DNA of 64,000 nucleotides, taken from positions 124,001 to 188,000 of the forward strand of contig NZ_JHYI01000010.1 of the NCBI RefSeq assembly GCF_000621445.1, in the 5' to 3' direction. Numbering within the stretch: the first letter of the stretch is position 1; the number at the start of each line of letters is the position of its first letter. Origin of the DNA: Alkalihalobacillus bogoriensis ATCC BAA-922. GTDB lineage: Bacteria; Bacillota; Bacilli; Bacillales; Bacillaceae_F. Under the pieces are notes generated by a model, which did not search any database, was not told the DNA's origin, and saw only the letters and a program-made list of their open reading frames with translations. This document shows, in pieces, positions 45,802 through 54,087 of this stretch. The translations under genes and the position numbers were made by a program.

Positions 45802-47160
45802 CTACTCACCTTCTCCTCGGGGGAATACAACAATAAACGTAGTGCCTTTTCCTTCTTCACTTTCTACCGTTATCGTTCCTTTATGAGCAGCAACAATCGA
45901 TTTTGCAATGGATAAGCCAAGACCAGATCCACCTGTTTTCCTACTCCTCGCTTTATCTACTCGGAAAAATCGTTCAAAAATATGAGGGACATCTGATTTG
46001 GGTATTCCAACACCGAAATCACTCACAGATAGTTCTACTTTATCTTTAATTGCGCTAATATACACTTCAACTTCTTTGTCACTATACTTTAAACCATTTT
46101 CTAAGAGGATAAAAAGCAGTTGGTTAATTTTCCCTTCATCTCCTATAAAGGATGGTACATTTTTTTCCTTATACACGAAAATGTTACGCTGATATGCGGT
46201 GGCTAATCGATTGGCAGTTTCTTCTGCTAGTATATTTAAATTAATTTGTTTTAGATTTATATTAGTTTCATTTTCGCCTGTTGCAAGTGCCAGCATTTGA
46301 TTTGTCATGTCTTTCATTCGCTGTGCTTCAGAATGGATCGCATGTACTGCTTCTTCTAACACATCAGCTTTTTTCATCCCCCATCTTTTTAATAACTTGG
46401 CATAGCTTTCAATGACGGTTAATGGTGTTTTCAACTCATGTGAAGCATCCGACACAAATTGCTGTTGTTTTTCAAAGTTTTCTTTTAATAAATCCATCAT
46501 ATGATTAAATGAAATCCCCATTTCGTCTAGCTCATCTTTTGATGTTTTATTTACTTCGATTTTTTTGAATTCACCACTCTGTTGTATGTCATTCATCGTT
46601 TGAACTAACGCTTTAATAGGAAGTAGTATAAATCGACTTAACGCTTGACCAGCGAAAAACGAAGGAACGATAATACACAATGAAGCAATAACAAGAATAT
46701 ATTGTAATCGACTAACTGTTTCTTCATAAATAACCATTGGCTCATTTATTTCTAATGTCACAATTGAACCGTCCACCCAAATCATGGGAGTACGAGCGAC
46801 TGCATAATGATTTCCTTGAAATTCAATTTTTTTTATTTCATCTTTGATGGCATACTGCGTTGCTATATTATTTAAAGGGATTTGTTTCGTTAACGAAACA
46901 ACCGTTTGGTCTTGTTCATTAATAATTCGAAGCATCCCATCATTTGGCACAAAAGCTCGTAGAAATTCATTCGGATTTGTATTTTCGACATTCTCAAGTT
47001 GAATCGATTCGACAATGGCATGTGTGCTTGCTACTGTACGATCCAATTCTGCTTTTGTTGTATAACTTTCGAAAATAAAATAAATACTTGTGTTGACGAT
47101 AATTAATAATAAAAGTAAGAAAAAGGTTGAAACAAAAGAAATTCGATGCGAAAGCTTCAT
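45802..47160 (-). CDS. two-component sensor histidine kinase (YkoH-like)
   Basis: A 452-residue membrane histidine kinase. There are two transmembrane helices (residues about 8-30 and 152-175) flanking an extracytoplasmic domain of about 120 residues, then a HAMP domain, the H box SDASHELKTPLTVIESYAKLL, an N-box region and G boxes DFGVGIP and GGSGLGLSIAKSIV. It is coupled to the response regulator upstream by a 4-nt overlap. The cue is unknown; the adjacent PepSY genes hint at envelope or protease-related sensing. Confidence 0.93.
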   Translation of the reverse strand: MKLSHRISFVSTFFLLLLLIIVNTSIYFIFESYTTKAELDRTVASTHAIVESIQLENVENTNPNEFLRAFVPNDGMLRIINEQDQTVVSLTKQIPLNNIATQYAIKDEIKKIEFQGNHYAVARTPMIWVDGSIVTLEINEPMVIYEETVSRLQYILVIASLCIIVPSFFAGQALSRFILLPIKALVQTMNDIQQSGEFKKIEVNKTSKDELDEMGISFNHMMDLLKENFEKQQQFVSDASHELKTPLTVIESYAKLLKRWGMKKADVLEEAVHAIHSEAQRMKDMTNQMLALATGENETNINLKQINLNILAEETANRLATAYQRNIFVYKEKNVPSFIGDEGKINQLLFILLENGLKYSDKEVEVYISAIKDKVELSVSDFGVGIPKSDVPHIFERFFRVDKARSRKTGGSGLGLSIAKSIVAAHKGTITVESEEGKGTTFIVVFPRGEGE

Positions 47161-47867
47161 GATTCAAGCTCCTTTAGTACATATCCTACCCCTCGCACTG
47201 TTTGAATGTATGGTGATGTAAACGGTTTGTCGATCTTTTGTCGTAAATAACGAATATATACATCAACGACATTTGTGTCGCCAACATAGTCAAATCCCCA
47301 TACTTTATCAACAATTTGTTCTCGCGTTAGCACCTGATTTGGGTGTTGAAGCAAATAAATCAGAAGGTCAAATTCCCTTGGTGTTAATTCAATTTTCACT
47401 CCATTACGCTGAACATCTCTTGACCCAATAGTTACTTGTAAGTCTTGAAATGATAGGAGTTTCGTTTCGTTACTTTCTTGTTCTTTTCGAACAGAAAGCC
47501 GTATACTTGTGCGAATTCTTGCTAGTAATTCTTCAATTTCAAATGGTTTTGTCACATAATCATTTGCGCCTTGATCAAGTCCTGTAACTTTATCAACAAC
47601 TGTATTTCTTGCCGTCAGCATAATAACAGGGGTAAGATCACCAGCACCTCTTAACCTTCGCAAAACCTCCATACCACTTAATTGAGGTAACATTACGTCT
47701 AGTAATACTAAGTCCCAAGTTTCTTTTTGAAGCTTTTGCCACGCTTCTATCCCATTTTCTGCAATGTCAGTTTCATAGCCTTCATATTCAAGCTCTAGTT
47801 TAACGACCCGAGCAATATTAACCTCATCTTCTATAATTAAAATCCGTTCTTTACCCATTGTAAACAT
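47157..47867 (-). CDS. OmpR/PhoB-type response regulator (YkoG-like)
   Basis: A 236-residue response regulator. The receiver domain has the acid pair EDE, phospho-acceptor Asp in LVLLDVMLP, Thr in MLTARN and Lys in YVTKPFE. The C-terminal winged helix ends with the family motif YIQTVRGVGYVL. It is the first gene of the regulator-kinase-PepSY unit. The start at 47867 has AAGGGATGA upstream; a second ATG three codons on is possible. Confidence 0.94.
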   Translation of the reverse strand: MFTMGKERILIIEDEVNIARVVKLELEYEGYETDIAENGIEAWQKLQKETWDLVLLDVMLPQLSGMEVLRRLRGAGDLTPVIMLTARNTVVDKVTGLDQGANDYVTKPFEIEELLARIRTSIRLSVRKEQESNETKLLSFQDLQVTIGSRDVQRNGVKIELTPREFDLLIYLLQHPNQVLTREQIVDKVWGFDYVGDTNVVDVYIRYLRQKIDKPFTSPYIQTVRGVGYVLKELES

Positions 47868-47956
47868 GTCATCCCTTCTGTCTTTTACAATATTACTATT
47901 ACATGATTTTTAAAAAGAGTAAATAAATATGGTTAACAAAAAATATAGGAAAACGA

Positions 47957-48047
47957 GGGAGTGTCTTTTCGTTACGCGCAAGTGCGCAGCCTTTGCTCTT
48001 CTAGATTAAATTTTCAAAGCTTCACTGCTATTATATTTTTATACTTC
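47957..48047 (-). repeat. R2 repeat, copy 2 (inverted)
   Basis: The only inverted copy: GAGTGTCTTTTCG, GCTCTTCTAG, TTTCAAAGCTTCACTGCTA, then TATTTTTATACTT. It lies between the response regulator start and the cotX terminator. Confidence 0.72.
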
Positions 48048-48057
48048 CATGTATGTA

Positions 48058-48094
48058 AAAAAACGAACTAGGCCCTGACCTAGTTCGTTTTTCC
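48058..48094 (-). terminator. terminator after cotX-like gene
   Basis: The stem AAACGAACTAGG / CCTAGTTCGTTT has A/T runs on both sides and starts 7 nt past the stop codon. Confidence 0.9.
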
Positions 48095-48101
48095 ATTATT
48101 C

Positions 48102-48479
48102 TTATAGAATATCTAATTCTACTAATAATGCGAGTAATACTTGAAGCAGGAGTTGAAGGTTTAATGCTACTTGTGTGTCAGTAGTTGTTACTTCTACGCC
48201 TTGGGAATTATCGATTACAATTTTTTGTGATGTTTCTTGACGTGTTTTTGTATATTGCATCAATTCTTGAATAATTGATTCTGCTTTTGAACTGTCTGCT
48301 ACAGTAATGCTAATAACAACAGCTATCGCAGCTTGGAGTGAAGCTTGTAGAGATATCGCAGCTTTTGTATCTGTTGTGCTAACAGTAACATCTGAAGAGT
48401 TCATAATATGAATTAATTCTTCAGAAATTTGAATTTCTTTATTTGCTTGTAGTGCATCTTGCTCGACTTGGTTATTCAT
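48102..48479 (-). CDS. cotX: spore coat protein X/V family (CotX-like)
   Basis: A 125-residue spore-coat X/V-domain protein. The domain is present twice: residues about 25-75 (SSDVTVSTTDTKAAISLQ) and 83-125 (SQGVEVTTTDTQVALNLQLLLQVLLALLVELDIL), the second with the conserved hydrophobic C terminus of CotX. These proteins form the insoluble outer coat or crust fraction in B. subtilis and are made late in the mother cell. It is a single gene with its own terminator; AAAGGAGG precedes the ATG. Confidence 0.88.
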   Translation of the reverse strand: MNNQVEQDALQANKEIQISEELIHIMNSSDVTVSTTDTKAAISLQASLQAAIAVVISITVADSSKAESIIQELMQYTKTRQETSQKIVIDNSQGVEVTTTDTQVALNLQLLLQVLLALLVELDIL

Positions 48480-48569
48480 TGAAAAATCCTCCTTTAGCCG
48501 TGATACTTTACCCTATGTATTTTAATTACACGATGATTGGACAGTTGCACTACTTTTGAAATATTTTTA

Positions 48570-48605
48570 AAGAAAAAACCACTTCACAAAATTCGTAAAG
48601 TGGTT
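48570..48605 (-). terminator. terminator of the thiXYZ-tenA operon
   Basis: The minus-strand stem AACCACTT / AAGTGGTT with a 13-nt loop is followed by TTTTCTTT. Confidence 0.82.
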
Positions 48606-48612
48606 AACACGA

Positions 48613-49278
48613 TTAAATAGGCCAGTCTTCTAACGTATAGGCCATTTCCCAAAACATATATTCATATTTACTGCTTGTTATAAAAATAGATTCCATTTGC
48701 CGTTTTTCTTCTTCTGATGCTTGTTCTGCATACGCATCCATTCGTTCAATTTGCTCTTTCACTAAGGAGCCAAACCATTCATTTCCATATGTATCTATCC
48801 ATTTTTGATAAATCGGAACACCAGGACTAGAACCTTTAAACTTTTCACCAATTTCCCAGTATAACCAATAACATGGGAGAATGGCTGCAAGGACATCCCC
48901 AAGCGAACCTTTGTATGCTGCTGAAAACAGATGATTTGTATAAGCGAGTGCGGTAGGTGCAGGGTTGTCAACTACAATGACTCCATCTTTTGAAATGCCT
49001 AATTCTTTTGCAAACCCTTCATGAAGCATATGCTCTGCTTCATATGAGGTAGTAGCATGATAAGCCATTCGACTCGTCGTATAAAAATCTTTTGCTTTTG
49101 CAGCACCTATCGATTGTACTTGAGCAAATTTCGAGAGATAATATGAATCTTGCTGCACATAATAGCGAAAACATTCAATAGGTAAAGACCCATCTGCAAC
49201 ACCAGTCACAAATGGATGGGAAAAACTACCCTCCCATATTGAATCAACTTTTTTTCGTAAATGCTCAGAAAATTTCAT
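48613..49278 (-). CDS. tenA: thiaminase II / aminopyrimidine aminohydrolase TenA
   Basis: A 221-residue TenA. The catalytic cysteine is in LPCYWLYWEIGE, YYVQQDSYYL is the conserved early helix, and the C-terminal glutamate is in FWEMAYTLEDWP. TenA hydrolyses aminomethyl-aminopyrimidine, derived from degraded thiamin, to HMP. It is the last gene of the TPP-riboswitch operon with a 2-nt gap after thiZ, as in the thiamin-salvage operons of alkaliphilic Bacillus. Confidence 0.95.
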   Translation of the reverse strand: MKFSEHLRKKVDSIWEGSFSHPFVTGVADGSLPIECFRYYVQQDSYYLSKFAQVQSIGAAKAKDFYTTSRMAYHATTSYEAEHMLHEGFAKELGISKDGVIVVDNPAPTALAYTNHLFSAAYKGSLGDVLAAILPCYWLYWEIGEKFKGSSPGVPIYQKWIDTYGNEWFGSLVKEQIERMDAYAEQASEEEKRQMESIFITSSKYEYMFWEMAYTLEDWPI

Positions 49279-49280
49279 CG

Positions 49281-50048
49281 CTAACCATCCTTTCCGTAAT
49301 CATGGTAAAGAGACTCCATTAATTGTCCTTTTAATCGTAAATAGTTAGAAGACAATAATACCTTCTTCTCTCGTGGTCGTGGCAAATCTACTTTAAATTC
49401 TGCTAAAACATTTGTTGGTTTAGGGGATAATACATAGATGCGATCGGACAAATAAATGGCTTCATCGATACTATGTGTTATAAATAAAATTGTCCGTTTC
49501 ATAGTCATCCAAATATTCAAAAGCCATTCTTGCATTTTTTCTCTTGTTAAAGCATCGAGTGCTCCAAAGGGTTCATCAAGTAATAATAAATCTTTTTTAT
49601 GAAAAAATGTTCGCAATAACGCGGCTCGCTGTTTCATTCCCCCAGATAATACTTCTGGATAATGATGCTCATACCCTTGTAGACCAAACAATGAAAATAG
49701 CGACAATGCTTCTTTTTCAGCTTCTTTTCGATTTTCTTTTGCTAAAGTTGAGCCGAGTAACACATTTTCAAGTACAGTTTTCCACGGAAACAACAAATCT
49801 TTTTGCATCATATAGCTACAATGATTTCTTTCCCCATTAATATTTTTATTATCAAGTAAGACCTCACCGCTATCAGGTGTTTCTAGTCCAGCAATAATAT
49901 TAAATAACGTACTTTTCCCACAACCGCTCGGACCAATTAAACTAACAAATTCTCCTTTTTGAATGTCAAACGACAAATCATGAATAATTTTAGAAAAATA
50001 AGGTCCATTTTGAAACGAATAATGAAGATGATTGATTGATACGTACAT
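49281..50048 (-). CDS. thiZ: thiamin-precursor ABC transporter ATPase ThiZ
   Basis: A 255-residue ABC ATPase. Walker A GPSGCGKST, Q loop YMMQKDLLFPW, signature LSGGMKQRAAL and Walker B LLLLDEPFGALD are intact. It energises import by ThiX and ThiY. ATG at 50048 is chosen because GAGGGTGA lies 5 nt upstream; a GTG three codons earlier overlaps that site. The FPWKT sequence is typical of the nitrate/taurine/thiamin-precursor importer subfamily. Confidence 0.93.
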   Translation of the reverse strand: MYVSINHLHYSFQNGPYFSKIIHDLSFDIQKGEFVSLIGPSGCGKSTLFNIIAGLETPDSGEVLLDNKNINGERNHCSYMMQKDLLFPWKTVLENVLLGSTLAKENRKEAEKEALSLFSLFGLQGYEHHYPEVLSGGMKQRAALLRTFFHKKDLLLLDEPFGALDALTREKMQEWLLNIWMTMKRTILFITHSIDEAIYLSDRIYVLSPKPTNVLAEFKVDLPRPREKKVLLSSNYLRLKGQLMESLYHDYGKDG

Positions 50049-50063
50049 AAGTCTCACCCTCGT

Positions 50064-51047
50064 TTATGGAAGAAATTGTGTTGTCATTGCATCTTTCGCA
50101 TCGACTTGTTCTTCAATTACACCATGTTCTAACATCCACTCAGAGAAATTATTCCAAATTGTTTCCGATTGAATCCCCCATTTTTCTGCATCCCCTTTGT
50201 ATTTTTGACTTAACCATTTTTGAGAAGCAATAATGAGCTCTTCATTTGCTTCTGGAGTAGCTTCAATTAAAATCGCTGCTGCTTCTTCTGGGTCAGCAAT
50301 GGCAAAGTCATATCCTTTACTAACTGCTCGTAAAAACTTCTCAACTAACTCTGGTTTGTTTTCAATTACAGCTTCACTAGTCATAATAACAGGAGCATAA
50401 TAATTAAAAACAGGATCAATGTCTGTTAAATAAATCATATGAATGTCTTCGTTGCGAGTTTCAGCCTCTACACCAGTCCATCCGTAATAAATCCATTGAA
50501 AATCAATGTCTCTTTTCGTATTTACAAAAAAATCTGCTGTTCCCACCGTTATATTATTTACAGTAGACGGATCGGCACCTTCAGCTTCCATTAATGTTGA
50601 AATCATTGCTTCTTCTAAAGGAGATCCCCATCCACCGTATGTTTTACCTTCGAAATCTGCCGGTGACATAATCCCTTTTTCTACTGGGGACGCAAACCCA
50701 GAAGTGTGATCTTGAATAACTGCAGCAACAGAGACAATAGGAATTCCTGTTGAACGAGCTACCGTCAACTCATCTTGTGAGCTGATCCCAAACTCTGCTT
50801 TTCCGGACGCGACAACTTGTGAAGCGCTTTCCATCGCAGGTTCAATAATCGTTACATTTAATCCTTCTTCTTCAAAAAAACCTTTTTCTTTGGCAACATA
50901 AAGTCCGGTATGATTTGTGTTCGGTACCCAATCTAATATAAAGGTAACATCGACTTGTTCTTCTGCTTCCTTTCCCCCACCATTACAAGCCGTACTAATG
51001 GCTAAAACAAAGACTAAAATCATCACTACAATCCACTTTTTATTCAT
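50064..51047 (-). CDS. thiY: thiamin-precursor substrate-binding lipoprotein ThiY
   Basis: A 327-residue NMT1/THI5-like binding protein. The signal peptide with lipobox AISTACNGGG directs lipidation. The core begins VTFILDWVPNTNHTGLYVAKEKGFF in two blocks and contains FGISSQDELTVARS. ThiY binds formylaminopyrimidine and related HMP precursors. Operon position behind the TPP riboswitch and next to tenA supports this specificity over sulfonates or nitrate. ATG at 51047 follows GGAG; it overlaps the thiX stop by 8 nt. Confidence 0.92.
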   Translation of the reverse strand: MNKKWIVVMILVFVLAISTACNGGGKEAEEQVDVTFILDWVPNTNHTGLYVAKEKGFFEEEGLNVTIIEPAMESASQVVASGKAEFGISSQDELTVARSTGIPIVSVAAVIQDHTSGFASPVEKGIMSPADFEGKTYGGWGSPLEEAMISTLMEAEGADPSTVNNITVGTADFFVNTKRDIDFQWIYYGWTGVEAETRNEDIHMIYLTDIDPVFNYYAPVIMTSEAVIENKPELVEKFLRAVSKGYDFAIADPEEAAAILIEATPEANEELIIASQKWLSQKYKGDAEKWGIQSETIWNNFSEWMLEHGVIEEQVDAKDAMTTQFLP

Positions 51048-51831
51048 CTCTACTACTCCGTTTCTTATATTGTTTGTATTTCCATGGCATCGCAAGTCGA
51101 CTGATTAGGAGGACAACTAAAAAGAGCAGGCAACTCAGTAACGAAATTAATGCGATAATGACGAACACTTTGTCAGTGGCAAATGCACTTTGTGCTTTCA
51201 CTAAATAAATTCCTAATCCTTTACTTGCTCCTACCCATTCTGATATAACAGCGGCTAACACACTATATGTCGCACCAATTCGCAGTCCAGTAAATAAATA
51301 TGGTAAAGCGGAAGGAAATCGAACATTTGTAAATACTTGCCACTGGGTCCCGCCCATAGAGCGAACAAGTCGAATCATATCTTTGTCACTTGACTGTAAC
51401 CCCTCAATGACGTTGACGACGACAGGGAAAAATGTTACGAGTGCTACAACTAAAACTTTTGGTAATAAGCCATATCCAAACCAAATAATAAGCAAAGGAG
51501 CTATCGCTATGATTGGAATGGTTTGGGAAAATAACAAAATCGGATAAATGCTTTTTCGTAAAAGTGGAGACCAATCTAGGAAAAATGCCAAGATGAGGGC
51601 AAATGATATGCCTAATAAAAAACCTAAAACCGCTTCTATTGTTGTCATCCATATATGTTCAGGATAAGTGTGCATCGATTGAATAAACGTTTGAATAATG
51701 CTGCTTGGGGCAGGAAGAATCCACATCTCAATTCCCCATATTTTAACAGCTAGTTCCCAAATGATGAGACTTAGCAAGATGGCAACAATGGAAGGTAAAA
51801 CAACGGTCCCCCCTTTTTTTAACATGTTCAT
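51040..51831 (-). CDS. thiX: thiamin-precursor ABC transporter permease ThiX
   Basis: A 263-residue BPD-type permease with six hydrophobic helices and the EAA-type loop (VNVIEGLQSSDKDMIRLVRSMGGTQWQ in two parts: VNVIEGLQSSDKD and MIRLVRSMGG). It is the first gene of the operon, preceded by a TPP riboswitch. ATG at 51831 (MNMLKKGG) has GAAAGG about 9 nt upstream; an ATG three codons earlier overlaps it. The longer frame upstream would read through the leader. Confidence 0.92.
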   Translation of the reverse strand: MNMLKKGGTVVLPSIVAILLSLIIWELAVKIWGIEMWILPAPSSIIQTFIQSMHTYPEHIWMTTIEAVLGFLLGISFALILAFFLDWSPLLRKSIYPILLFSQTIPIIAIAPLLIIWFGYGLLPKVLVVALVTFFPVVVNVIEGLQSSDKDMIRLVRSMGGTQWQVFTNVRFPSALPYLFTGLRIGATYSVLAAVISEWVGASKGLGIYLVKAQSAFATDKVFVIIALISLLSCLLFLVVLLISRLAMPWKYKQYKKRSSRDE

Positions 51832-51902
51832 CTTTGACATCCTTTCAGCACATAAAAAAAGACTACATGACAACGGCATGTAGACATACATTTTAATAGA
51901 TT

Positions 51903-51998
51903 TGTATATCCTCCCTCCGCTGGCATTATCCAGATCAGGTTATCGGGTCGATATCTTCATCAGGATATCCTCTCAGCCAACCTCATAGCTCCCCATGA
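51903..51998 (-). promoter_or_regulatory. TPP riboswitch (THI element)
   Basis: On the minus strand, GGGGAGC, GGCTGAGAGGATA, GACCCGATAACCTGATCTGG and the closing AATGCCAGCGGAGGGA segment are all present in order, the classic thiamin pyrophosphate aptamer. It lies 72 nt upstream of thiX and should turn the thiXYZ-tenA operon off when TPP is ample. Confidence 0.97.
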
Positions 51999-52167
51999 CT
52001 TTTCTAATTTAGTAAAGAATACCATAGCTAATTCATAGGAACAATACTTTGTTTGAATGTTAGAGGGAATTTAACGAAAAAATATCATTTGAACAAGTAA
52101 AAAAAATCGAATAATATTAAAGAAGAATAGAAGAGTTAGAGTCAGTAGACGAAGGAGTACACAATCG

Positions 52168-52824
52168 ATGAAAAAACAATTTGCCGTCATTGGTTTAGGA
52201 CGTTTTGGGAGCAGTGTTTGTAAGGAGTTATATAAATTAGGGAATGAAGTACTAGCCATTGATATGAATGATGAACGTGTAAATGCCATTACAAAACATG
52301 CTACACATGCAGTTATTGCAAACGCTACAGATGAAAACGCATTAAATTCGCTTGGGATTCGAAACTTTGATAATGTCGTTGTTGCGATAGGAGATAATAT
52401 TCAATCTAGTATTTTATGTACGTTATTATTAAAAGAAATGGGAATATCACAAGTATGGGTGAAAGCCCAAAATCACTATCACCATCGTGTTCTTGAAAAA
52501 ATAGGAGCAGACCGAATCGTTCACCCAGAAAAAGATATGGGCATTCGCATTGCTCAGCATCTCGTTTCCGAAAAAATAATCGATTATATTGAGCTATCTG
52601 ATGAATATAGCATAGTAGAACTGATTGCATCAGATAAAGTAGCAAACCGCTCTATTATTGATTTAAACATCCGGGCAATTTATGGATGTACAATCTTAGC
52701 GATTAAGCGAAATGAAACGATTAATATCACCCCATTACCACATGAGATTATTGAAAAAAATGATATTTTAATAATGATTGGACATAAAAACGATTTAAAG
52801 CGGTTTGAAGATGGTGGATTATAA
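52168..52824 (+). CDS. ktrC: potassium uptake gating protein KtrC (RCK domains)
   Basis: A 218-residue Ktr gating subunit. The RCK_N Rossmann domain opens with FAVIGLGRFGSSVCKEL and has IDMN at the end of strand 2, which binds NAD(H)/ATP-type nucleotides. RCK_C follows from about residue 135 (YSIVELIAS ... GCTILAIKR), the site where c-di-AMP binds in KtrC and KtrA. The sequence is closer to KtrC than KtrA. The membrane partner KtrD is not in the window. No c-di-AMP (ydaO-type) riboswitch is seen in the leader. Confidence 0.9.
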   Translation: MKKQFAVIGLGRFGSSVCKELYKLGNEVLAIDMNDERVNAITKHATHAVIANATDENALNSLGIRNFDNVVVAIGDNIQSSILCTLLLKEMGISQVWVKAQNHYHHRVLEKIGADRIVHPEKDMGIRIAQHLVSEKIIDYIELSDEYSIVELIASDKVANRSIIDLNIRAIYGCTILAIKRNETINITPLPHEIIEKNDILIMIGHKNDLKRFEDGGL

Positions 52825-52842
52825 AGGGGAAGATCCTTTTTA

Positions 52843-52925
52843 AAAGATAAGAAAAAATTTAGGATAGCAGTGAAGCGTTGAAAGCTATTTCAAGAAGAGC
52901 GAAGGCTCCGCACTCGCTTTTAAAG
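52843..52925 (+). repeat. R2 repeat, copy 3
   Basis: AAGATAAGAAAA, TAGGATAGCAGTGAAGCG, TTGAAAGCTATTTCAAGAAG and AGCGAAGGCTCCGCACTCGC are followed by a diverged end without the terminator hairpin. It lies behind ktrC. Confidence 0.75.
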
Positions 52926-52954
52926 ATTGGCCGATGGACAGACTGGTTGGTAAC

Positions 52955-53095
52955 TCTTACGGACATAGGTTCCGCTATTTTAAGAAAAAATAGCGTTTGT
53001 TACATCCTAAAGGACATACGTTCCGTTATATGAGCAGAAACGAGGGATTTCGTTGCTGTTTTTAGTTACATAACGGAACGTATGTCCGTTATGTG
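52955..53095. repeat. R1 intergenic repeat, locus C
   Basis: GGACATAGGTTCCG (52961-52974), GGACATACGTTCCG (53012-53025) and inverted CGGAACGTATGTCC (53074-53087) are present. A fourth, decayed unit lies at about 52990-53006. Compared with loci A and B, the order of the inverted units differs. It is flanked on both sides by R2 copies. Confidence 0.72.
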
Positions 53096-53139
53096 AAGTG
53101 CGGAAAGATAAATCCATGAGAAAACTTGTTTTTTGTTAA

Positions 53140-53198
53140 GATATAAGAAAGCATAAAAATTTTTGGCCTAACAGTGAAGCTTTGAAAGCTTATTCTAC
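53140..53198 (+). repeat. R2 repeat, copy 4 (partial)
   Basis: Only the proximal half is present: ATAAGAAAGCATAAAAATTT, AACAGTGAAGCTTTGAAAGC and TTATTCTA. It then runs into the terminator of the next gene. The 52825-53256 interval holds only R1 and R2 elements. Confidence 0.7.
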
Positions 53199-53205
53199 AA
53201 AAAAA

Positions 53206-53244
53206 TGAGATGTTCAAACAAATTTTCATCATTTGAACATCTCA
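53206..53244 (-). terminator. terminator after the 49-residue gene
   Basis: The perfect stem TGAGATGTTCAAA / TTTGAACATCTCA is followed on the minus strand by TTTTTTTGTAG. Confidence 0.87.
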
Positions 53245-53256
53245 GAAAGTTTACCA

Positions 53257-53406
53257 TTATTCCTTTTTGTCTTCTTCCTTTTCTTTTTGTTGTTCAGCTG
53301 CTGGCTCGGACTTTGGTTTCATTGGTCTTCCGAACATAAGTGCATCCCAAGGGTCCATAACGACTTTTTCTTCTTTCTGAACTTGTTGTTCTTGCTTATC
53401 AGTCAT
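53257..53406 (-). CDS. small charged protein with DPWDALMFGRP motif
   Basis: A 49-residue protein with Gln/Glu/Lys-rich ends and a central hydrophobic motif VVMDPWDALMFGRPMKPK. GGAGGAG precedes the ATG and a strong terminator follows 12 nt past the stop, so it is very likely a real single gene. The function is not recognised; the short central motif in a disordered frame looks like a protein-binding peptide. Confidence 0.7.
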   Translation of the reverse strand: MTDKQEQQVQKEEKVVMDPWDALMFGRPMKPKSEPAAEQQKEKEEDKKE

Positions 53407-53499
53407 TTTTTCTCCTCCTGGTTTATAATTTCGTAATATCCTATTCTTCTAATCTTGAATGTGTGTGGGCATATGAATAAAATCCATTGCTCATTAACA

Positions 53500-53919
53500 T
53501 TACTTTACAATTAACACAGGACACTGAACATGTTTCGCTACTTTATGACTTACACTTCCTAAAACCATACTTTGAAAACGATTTAAGCCACGGCTTCCAA
53601 CAACAACACAATCGTAAGCGCTTTCATTTACGTAGTTCACGAGCTTTTTACAAGGGTCACCATACAAAATGGTTACTTTATAATGTATATTTGACTTTTT
53701 AAAAAGTTGAATTGTTGTTTCTAGTTTTTCTTTTCTGTTTTTTTCAATTTCAAGTGGATTGTTATGATGCAAAACATCCGCTTTTGACGTAGACTCATCG
53801 ACTACATAAACAATGTCAACGATAGCACTTTCATACCTCTTTAATAACTCAATTGCTTTTTCAGCTGCACGAAATGAGTGTGTTGAACCATCCGCTGCTA
53901 AGACAACATGTTTGAACAT
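53500..53919 (-). CDS. universal stress protein (UspA family)
   Basis: A 139-residue UspA-fold protein. The ATP-binding signature is complete: VLAADGS at the N terminus and GSRGLNRFQSMVLGSVSHKV near the C terminus (G-2x-G-9x-G(S/T) type). It lies downstream of a SulP transporter gene on the same strand; SulP and Usp genes often neighbour each other, suggesting that the Usp protein modulates the carrier. GGGGG precedes the ATG. Confidence 0.92.
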   Translation of the reverse strand: MFKHVVLAADGSTHSFRAAEKAIELLKRYESAIVDIVYVVDESTSKADVLHHNNPLEIEKNRKEKLETTIQLFKKSNIHYKVTILYGDPCKKLVNYVNESAYDCVVVGSRGLNRFQSMVLGSVSHKVAKHVQCPVLIVK

Positions 53920-54028
53920 AACAATCCCCCATTCATAATTTCTTGTATTATTTTTACTATATTCCCGTTTCCACGGAAAAGTTCCTGTTTATTGCAAAAA
54001 AAAACGCCACAAATAAGTGACGTATTTT

Positions 54029-54087
54029 GTATAAAAATTTTGGTATAGCAGCGAAGTTTTGAAAGAAAGACGCTTCCGCGTTTTTCT
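54029..54087 (-). repeat. R2 repeat, copy 5 (terminator of the SulP gene)
   Basis: A short copy: ATAAAAATTTTGGTATAGCA, GCGAAGTTTTGAAAG, then AAAGACGCTTCCGCGTTTTT. The central part is missing. Read on the minus strand, the hairpin AAAAACGC / GCGTCTTTCTTT begins directly at the SulP stop codon. Confidence 0.75.

Noticed and set aside
52012-52167. c-di-AMP (ydaO-type) riboswitch in the ktrC leader
   Set aside because: The conserved ydaO aptamer segments are not present in the 156-bp AT-rich leader.
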